A stretch of 64,000 nucleotides of DNA from Nocardiopsis gilva YIM 90087 (lineage in GTDB: Bacteria; Actinomycetota; Actinomycetes; Streptosporangiales; Streptosporangiaceae): the NCBI RefSeq assembly GCF_002263495.1, contig NZ_CP022753.1:3224001-3288000 (forward strand), read 5' to 3'. Within the stretch, counting starts at the first letter, position 1. The number at the start of each line of letters is the position of its first letter. The position numbers were made by a program, and so were the translations under genes. The notes under the pieces are model-generated. The model saw nothing but the letters and a program-made list of their open reading frames with translations, made no database searches and was not told where the DNA came from. This document shows, piece after piece, positions 59,782-64,000 of this stretch.

Positions 59782-60360
59782 TCAGTCGACGCTGGGAGCG
59801 TCGGCGGCCGCGGGAGCGTCCGGCTGGGCGGGGCCTTGGCGCCATTCCCGGCCCCGGGTCTCGGCGATGGCCACCGCGGTGGCCACGGCGACGTTGAGCG
59901 ACCCGACGCGGCCGATCTGCGGGATGTAGGTCAGAGCGTCGGCGCCGTTGAGCAGCGCGGGGGAGCACCCGTGGTCCTCGGCGCCCACCGCCAGGCAGAT
60001 ATCGCCCTCCAGGGGGGCTTCGTGCAGCGGCGCGGCGTCGGTGGCCAGTTCCACGGCCACGACGCGGTAGCCGTCGTCGTGGGCGGCCTTGATGGCCTCA
60101 GTGGTGGTGCGTACGCGCCGCAGGCGCAGCTTCTGGTCGGTCCCCAGGGCGGTCTTGCCGACCTGGGGGTGGCCGGGGTCGATGGTGTTGCCCGTGAGCC
60201 AGAGGGTCTCGACCCCGAAGGTGGCGCTGGTGCGCAGGATGGAGCCCAGATTGAACGGCTGGGTGACCGATTCGACGATGAGGGCGATGCGGCCCTCGGT
60301 GCGCCTGCGCCAGTGGCGGTTGAGCCGTTTGACATCGGTTGGGCGCAGCTGCGTGCTCAC
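59782..60360 (-). CDS. SpoU-family tRNA/rRNA 2'-O-methyltransferase
   Basis: This 192-residue SPOUT enzyme has the three family motifs: QPFNLGSILRTSATFG (motif 1, catalytic Arg/Asn), LAVGAEDHGCSPALL (motif 2) and IPQIGRVGSLNVAVATAVAI (motif 3). It would methylate a ribose 2'-OH in tRNA or rRNA. It resembles TrmH without the C-terminal extension. The target base cannot be told from the sequence. Confidence 0.93.
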   Translation of the reverse strand: MSTQLRPTDVKRLNRHWRRRTEGRIALIVESVTQPFNLGSILRTSATFGVETLWLTGNTIDPGHPQVGKTALGTDQKLRLRRVRTTTEAIKAAHDDGYRVVAVELATDAAPLHEAPLEGDICLAVGAEDHGCSPALLNGADALTYIPQIGRVGSLNVAVATAVAIAETRGREWRQGPAQPDAPAAADAPSVD

Positions 60361-60470
60361 CTGGGGTCTGTTCCTTGTGGTCGCGGTGGTCGAGACGTGG
60401 TGGGGGAGGTCGGGTTCAGGATACCGGGGCCAGCGCTCGCGGTGGTCCGGGCGGGGGAGGGGCGGCGGCC

Positions 60471-61133
60471 TCAGGGCCGGTGGACGCGCAGGACGCGGAA
60501 CCCGGCGCGCGAGGCGGCGCGCTCGGTGGGGTGGCCGTTCGCCTCCAGCCAGCGGTGCAGGGAGTCGGCGCCGAGGTTCTTCTGCACGACGAGGTGCGCG
60601 GTGCCGCCGGGGGCCAGGCGACCCAGCCAGGTGCCCAGGAGTGCGTGGAGGGCGGGCTTGCCGATACGGATGGGCGGGTTGGACCAGATGGCGTCGAACG
60701 GCCCGGCCAGGGCCGCGGCCACCGGGGCGGTGCCGGCGCCCGGTTCGGCGTGGCCGGACGGGTCCTCGGCCGGGGCGCCCTCGGCGTCGACGACGTAGAA
60801 ATCTACGTTGTCAAGGTGGTTCTTCCGTCCATTCCTCCGCCCCAGCTCCACCGCACGCCGGTTCACGTCGACACCCACCACCGACGCCTCGGGAGCGCGC
60901 GCCGCCATCGCCAGCGCGATCGGCCCGTACCCGCAGCCCACGTCCAGCAGCCGCCCGTGCGCTGGCGGAGCCGGGACACTCTCCAACAGGACGCGCGTGC
61001 CCAGGTCGACCTTGTCGGGGGAGAACATCCCGCGGTCGGTGTCCAGCCGCAGGTGGAGGTCGGCCAAGACGAGGTCGACGGTCGCGGGCCGATGGGTCGC
61101 GTCCGGATCGGGGTCGAAGTAGTGCTGCGCCAC
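60471..61133 (-). CDS. RsmC-like class I methyltransferase
   Basis: The 220-residue enzyme has MFSPDKVDLGTRVLLES (MTS domain signature), motif I LLDVGCGYGPIALAMA and the N6/N2 catalytic motif IWSNPPIRIGKPALHALL. This matches the C-terminal half of 16S rRNA m2G1207 methyltransferase RsmC, which in actinobacteria exists as a single domain. The SpoU gene lies 110 bp downstream on the same strand, so two RNA-modifying enzymes may be co-transcribed. Confidence 0.9.
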   Translation of the reverse strand: MAQHYFDPDPDATHRPATVDLVLADLHLRLDTDRGMFSPDKVDLGTRVLLESVPAPPAHGRLLDVGCGYGPIALAMAARAPEASVVGVDVNRRAVELGRRNGRKNHLDNVDFYVVDAEGAPAEDPSGHAEPGAGTAPVAAALAGPFDAIWSNPPIRIGKPALHALLGTWLGRLAPGGTAHLVVQKNLGADSLHRWLEANGHPTERAASRAGFRVLRVHRP

Positions 61134-61288
61134 GCGCCGACGCTACCAGCACCGATGCCCCGGATGGGCCGTCGTCGCGGCCGTACCCACCCCTCCGGAT
61201 CGACAGACCGTCCGGTCGGTACGCTGTGGACTGTTCGCGTGCGCCCGCGACGATCGGCGCAGAGCACAGACGAAAGGGGAAGGCCGAC

Positions 61289-62044
61289 ATGGGACGCTTC
61301 GACGGGAAGGTCGCCGTCATCACCGGCGCGAGCCGCGGCATCGGACGGGCCGCGGCCCAGCGCATCGCGGACGAGGGCGGCAAGGTCGTCATCACCGCGC
61401 GCAAGCCCGACCCCCTCGCCGAGGCCGCCACCGCCCTCGGCGGCCCCGACACCGCCCTGGGCATCGCCGGAAAGGCCCACGACCCCGACCACCGCGCCGA
61501 AGTCATCGCACAGACCCTCGCCACCTTCGGCCGCATCGACGTCCTGGTCAACAACACCGGCATCAACCCCGTCGTCGGCTCCGTCATCGACATCGACCCC
61601 GCCGCCATGGCCAAGATCTACGAGGTCAACGTCATCGCCGCCGCGTCGTGGGCGGCCGCGGTCCACCAGGCCTGGATGAAGGAGAACGGCGGCGCCATCG
61701 TCAACGTCTCCTCCCTGGCCGGGCAGCACCCCGCACCCGGCATCGGCGTGTACGGCACCAGCAAGGCCGCCCTCATCAACCTCACCCAGCAGCTGGCCTT
61801 CGAGCTCGCCCCCGCCATCCGTGTCAACGCGGTGGCCCCCGCCGTCGTCAAGACGGACTTCGCCACCGCTCTGGTGCAGTCGAACGAGGACGAGCTGGCC
61901 GCCACCTACCCCCTGGGCCGCCTCGGGGTACCCGAAGACGTCGCCGCGGCCATCGCCTTCCTCGCCTCCGACGACGCCTCCTGGATCACCGGCCAGACCC
62001 TCACCCTGGACGGCGGCCGCACCCTGTCCGCCGGCGTCTCCTGA
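61289..62044 (+). CDS. short-chain dehydrogenase/reductase (FabG-like)
   Basis: The 251-residue SDR has the NAD(P) loop TGASRGIG (12-19), NNTG in place of NNAG, catalytic Ser in NVSSLAGQHP and the YGTSK pair, and a C-terminal GQTLTLDGGRTLS. NNTG is a mild variant. AAAGGGGAAGG precedes the ATG. The substrate is unknown; homologues are annotated as 3-oxoacyl-ACP reductase-like. It is divergent from the RsmC-like gene. Confidence 0.92.
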   Translation: MGRFDGKVAVITGASRGIGRAAAQRIADEGGKVVITARKPDPLAEAATALGGPDTALGIAGKAHDPDHRAEVIAQTLATFGRIDVLVNNTGINPVVGSVIDIDPAAMAKIYEVNVIAAASWAAAVHQAWMKENGGAIVNVSSLAGQHPAPGIGVYGTSKAALINLTQQLAFELAPAIRVNAVAPAVVKTDFATALVQSNEDELAATYPLGRLGVPEDVAAAIAFLASDDASWITGQTLTLDGGRTLSAGVS

Positions 62045-62190
62045 GGCCCCACCACACAAGTCCACACCGCCGCCACCGCACCGCGCGGTGCCCCAGGTCG
62101 ATCGGACGTGTGCATATATGCCTTCCGACCATTGCAAACGCCGCTTGGCCAGCGAAGAATGGGGCATAACCGAGGGACCTTGGAGGCGCG

Positions 62191-62415
62191 ATGAGAGCAC
62201 GCATCGGAGACCGCCTGGTGGTCGAGGGCCCGCGCGATGACGTCCACCGCCGCACCGGCGTGGTGACCGAGGTCCGAGGCCGCGAGGGTGCACCGCCCTA
62301 TCAGGTCCGCTGGCTGGACGAGGACGCGGACCACGAAGTCCTGGTCTATCCGGGACCGGACGCTCATATCGAAGAAGGCCCGGTCGGTGGTACCGCTGGC
62401 CGATCCGGGCGCTAA
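62191..62415 (+). CDS. DUF1918 protein
   Basis: The 74-residue protein MRARIGDRLVVEGPRDDVHR with PPYQVRWLDEDADHEVLVYPGPDAHI is DUF1918, a small beta-barrel seen widely in actinobacteria. GGAGG lies before the ATG. It is followed after 18 bp by the DUF1876 gene, a frequent pairing. Function is unknown; some homologues are stress-induced. Confidence 0.9.
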   Translation: MRARIGDRLVVEGPRDDVHRRTGVVTEVRGREGAPPYQVRWLDEDADHEVLVYPGPDAHIEEGPVGGTAGRSGR

Positions 62416-62433
62416 AAGGTGGAGGTGGGCTCA

Positions 62434-62709
62434 ATGCACACCATGAAGCGGTGGAACGTGGACATCCTGCTATCCGAGGAGACCACCGAAGAATCCGCCC
62501 GCACGTGGTGCGAGGCGGGGCTGGACTCCGAGGACGGGTCGAGTCTGCGCGGTCACGGCATGGCGCGCAAGCACCCTGCGGACGAAGACGTGCCTGAAAT
62601 CGGCGACGAACTCGCGGTCTCGCGGGCACTGGCGGACCTCGCCCGGCAGCTGCGCCAGGTGGCGGCCGAGGACATCTCGGACCACACCGGGACCCCATGG
62701 CGACCCTGA
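62434..62709 (+). CDS. DUF1876 protein
   Basis: The 91-residue DUF1876 protein reads MKRWNVDILLSEETTEESAR, then LRGHGMARKHPADEDVPEIGDELAVSRALADLARQL. DUF1876 is a dsRBD-like fold and occurs in the DosR regulon of mycobacteria. AGGTGGAGG lies upstream; ATG 62443 is an alternative start. It is the second gene of a small operon closed by a strong terminator. Confidence 0.9.
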   Translation: MHTMKRWNVDILLSEETTEESARTWCEAGLDSEDGSSLRGHGMARKHPADEDVPEIGDELAVSRALADLARQLRQVAAEDISDHTGTPWRP

Positions 62710-63569
62710 CACCACGGCCCCGGACCTACGCCCGGGGTCACCACACCAACCCACCACGACGCTCGGCTGGACCACTCCAGCCGAGCGTTTGGCTTTGCGG
62801 GTAGAGCCGGGGGTCCCCTGGGCGGCCTTGTCCGTGCCCATCCCCCGACGTTCTGGGGTGAAAAGCGGCACCGAGGGCGGTGGGGCTGGGGCGCCGGTCC
62901 TCCGGCGGGTGCGGCGTGGCCGGGCGGTCGTCGGGGGCATGCGCGACGTGAAGCTTCCCTGCGGGGAGAGGAAGGCGGCACCGACGGCAGGTGGGGGTGA
63001 GTGCCGCCCTCGTCGCTCCGCCGGGGAGGTGCCCGGCGAGCAGGCCGCTGACGCTGGCGTTACCCCGCCGCACCTCTCAGGAGATCGGCGCCCTCAACCC
63101 CCTGCGCCCTCGGTGCCGCTTTTCGCCACAGGACACCGGAGAGACGAAATCCGACAAGGCCGCCCAGCAGACCCAGGCCTCCGGCTCCGGACGTGACAGC
63201 GGTGATCACAGGGAAGGTCTCGATTCTGTCCGGTTTGTCGCCACAACTCCCGTGATCACTGCGGTCAGGGGTGCGGACAGCGCTTTTCCACCCCCGGGCA
63301 CGCCGTGCCCACCCCGCAGACGACCGGCGGCCGGGAGCCCGCGGCCGTTGGCGCCGCGCCCATTGCGGGTCAGGGGCTGTCAGCGGTCACTGCCCCGGCG
63401 CGGGACCAGACCAGTCCTGTCTTGCTGGTCCACAGGGTGTAGCGATCCCCACACCACGCCCCGCAACCCCACGTCCGCCCCCTGTTCAGGAGGCTGCCGT
63501 CGGCCATTCGCCCGGCCAGCACCGGCCAATTGACTTTGGCGTGATCATGTCGCGGCAGACTCTGCCTCT
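62710..63569. other. 860-bp gene-free stretch with direct and inverted repeats
   Basis: No convincing coding frame. Besides the terminator it holds an imperfect inverted repeat (62818-62885 against 63100-63170, sharing CTGGGCGGCCTTGTC and AAAAGCGGCACCGAGGGCG), a further direct copy of GCGGCACCGA-GGC at 62972-62990, and two GTGATCAC palindromes at 63202-63209 and 63252-63259. The permease promoter must lie at its right end. Confidence 0.5.
62759..62788 (+). terminator. rho-independent terminator of the DUF1918-DUF1876 operon
   Basis: ACGCTCGGCTGGA pairs with TCCAGCCGAGCGT around CCAC, followed by TTGGCTTT. This is a 13-bp perfect stem. Confidence 0.9.
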
Positions 63570-64000
63570 ATGACCACCTCATCAGGTTCACAGGCGAAAC
63601 CCGCCCGAGTTCTGGGCATCGCCGACGCCGTGACGATCGGCGCCGGGGCCATGATCGGCGCGGGCGTCTTCGCTGTCTTCGCCCCCGCGGCGGCGTCCGC
63701 CGGGGCCTGGCTGCCTGTGGCCCTGCTCGTCGCGGCGGTGGTGGCCTACTGCAACGCCACCTCCTCCGCGCGCCTGGCGGCCGTCCACCCCGAATCCGGC
63801 GGCACCTATGTCTACGGGCGCGAACGCCTCGGCGAACTCTGGGGCTACCTGGCGGGGTGGGCGTTCGTCGTGGGCAAGATCGCCTCGTGTGCGGCGATGG
63901 CCCTCACCTTCGCCGCCTACGCGCTGCCCGGCTGGGAGCGTCCGGTGGCCATCGGCGCCGTGCTCGCGCTGACCGCCCTCAACTACCGGGGCGTGCGCAC
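63570..64000 (+). CDS. amino acid permease (APC superfamily), partial
   Basis: From ATG 63570 the frame starts MTTSSGSQAKPARVLGIADA and continues VTIGAGAMIGAGVFAVFAPA, the first-helix signature of APC amino-acid/polyamine permeases. It then reads ESGGTYVYGRERLGELWGYLAGW and FAAYALPGW. It runs off the right edge after about 143 residues. The substrate is unknown. Confidence 0.9.
   Translation, partial: MTTSSGSQAKPARVLGIADAVTIGAGAMIGAGVFAVFAPAAASAGAWLPVALLVAAVVAYCNATSSARLAAVHPESGGTYVYGRERLGELWGYLAGWAFVVGKIASCAAMALTFAAYALPGWERPVAIGAVLALTALNYRGVR

Overview
The window is about 64 kb of very GC-rich DNA (ATG/GTG starts, purine-rich GGAGG-type ribosome binding sites, G/C-heavy third codon positions). 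The gene content points to a filamentous actinomycete: a SARP/AfsR-type NB-ARC-TPR regulator, a DUF574 methyltransferase, an RsbW-like ATPase, DUF1918/DUF1876 proteins, cysteine-free ribosomal protein paralogues and an IdeR-type iron box. Nocardiopsis or a close relative is a reasonable guess, but this is inference from gene content. Nothing phage-like, no CRISPR array and no rRNA or tRNA gene was seen.

Layout. 0-2.2 kb: degenerate IS630 and IS481 remnants around an alpha/beta hydrolase. 2.2-8.6 kb: a small secreted protein, a Nudix hydrolase, a siderophore-interacting reductase behind an iron box, a frameshifted MFS gene with a divergent TetR regulator and a near-perfect operator palindrome, an alanine-glyoxylate-type aminotransferase, a GNAT acetyltransferase, and a small membrane-protein gene split by a 327-bp non-autonomous IS200/IS605-like element (second copy at 39 kb). 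8.6-25 kb: aminopeptidase P, an acyltransferase, a K+ channel, a PLP dehydratase with divergent LysR, DUF574 methyltransferase, anti-sigma ATPase, LysR plus YeiH transporter sharing a palindrome, an amidase, a DUF6002-like protein, TetR plus tautomerase, and an aldehyde dehydrogenase-DUF779 operon. 25-31.4 kb: a Ser/Thr kinase gene carrying several single-base indels, DUF817, a small secreted Cys protein (paralogue at 39.5 kb), MerR and WYL regulators.

31.4-41.3 kb resembles a dormancy/stress island: HTH-pyridoxamine-oxidase-like protein, a hibernation-factor-like protein, CBS-CBS-BON protein with a 50-aa coupled ORF, GH65 phosphorylase plus beta-phosphoglucomutase, a TetR/methyltransferase pair, and a site-2 protease with CBS domains. 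41.3-50.1 kb: a methyltransferase, then two large NB-ARC-TPR proteins flanking an unusual GT-B-like gene and its overlapping partner. SARP-like heptamer repeats and a 56-bp perfect palindrome lie between these genes. This is the most unusual block of the window.

50.5-64 kb: a flippase-like membrane protein with a degenerate kinase-like middle, a Zur-type operon of zinc-free L33, L31B and L32, MarR, an OhrR-Ohr pair, an Rpn-like nuclease gene behind an exact 24-bp tandem duplication, two CNNM/CorC-type membrane proteins, SpoU and RsmC-type methyltransferases, an SDR, the DUF1918-DUF1876 pair, an 860-bp gene-free stretch with direct and inverted repeats, and the start of an amino-acid permease cut by the window edge.
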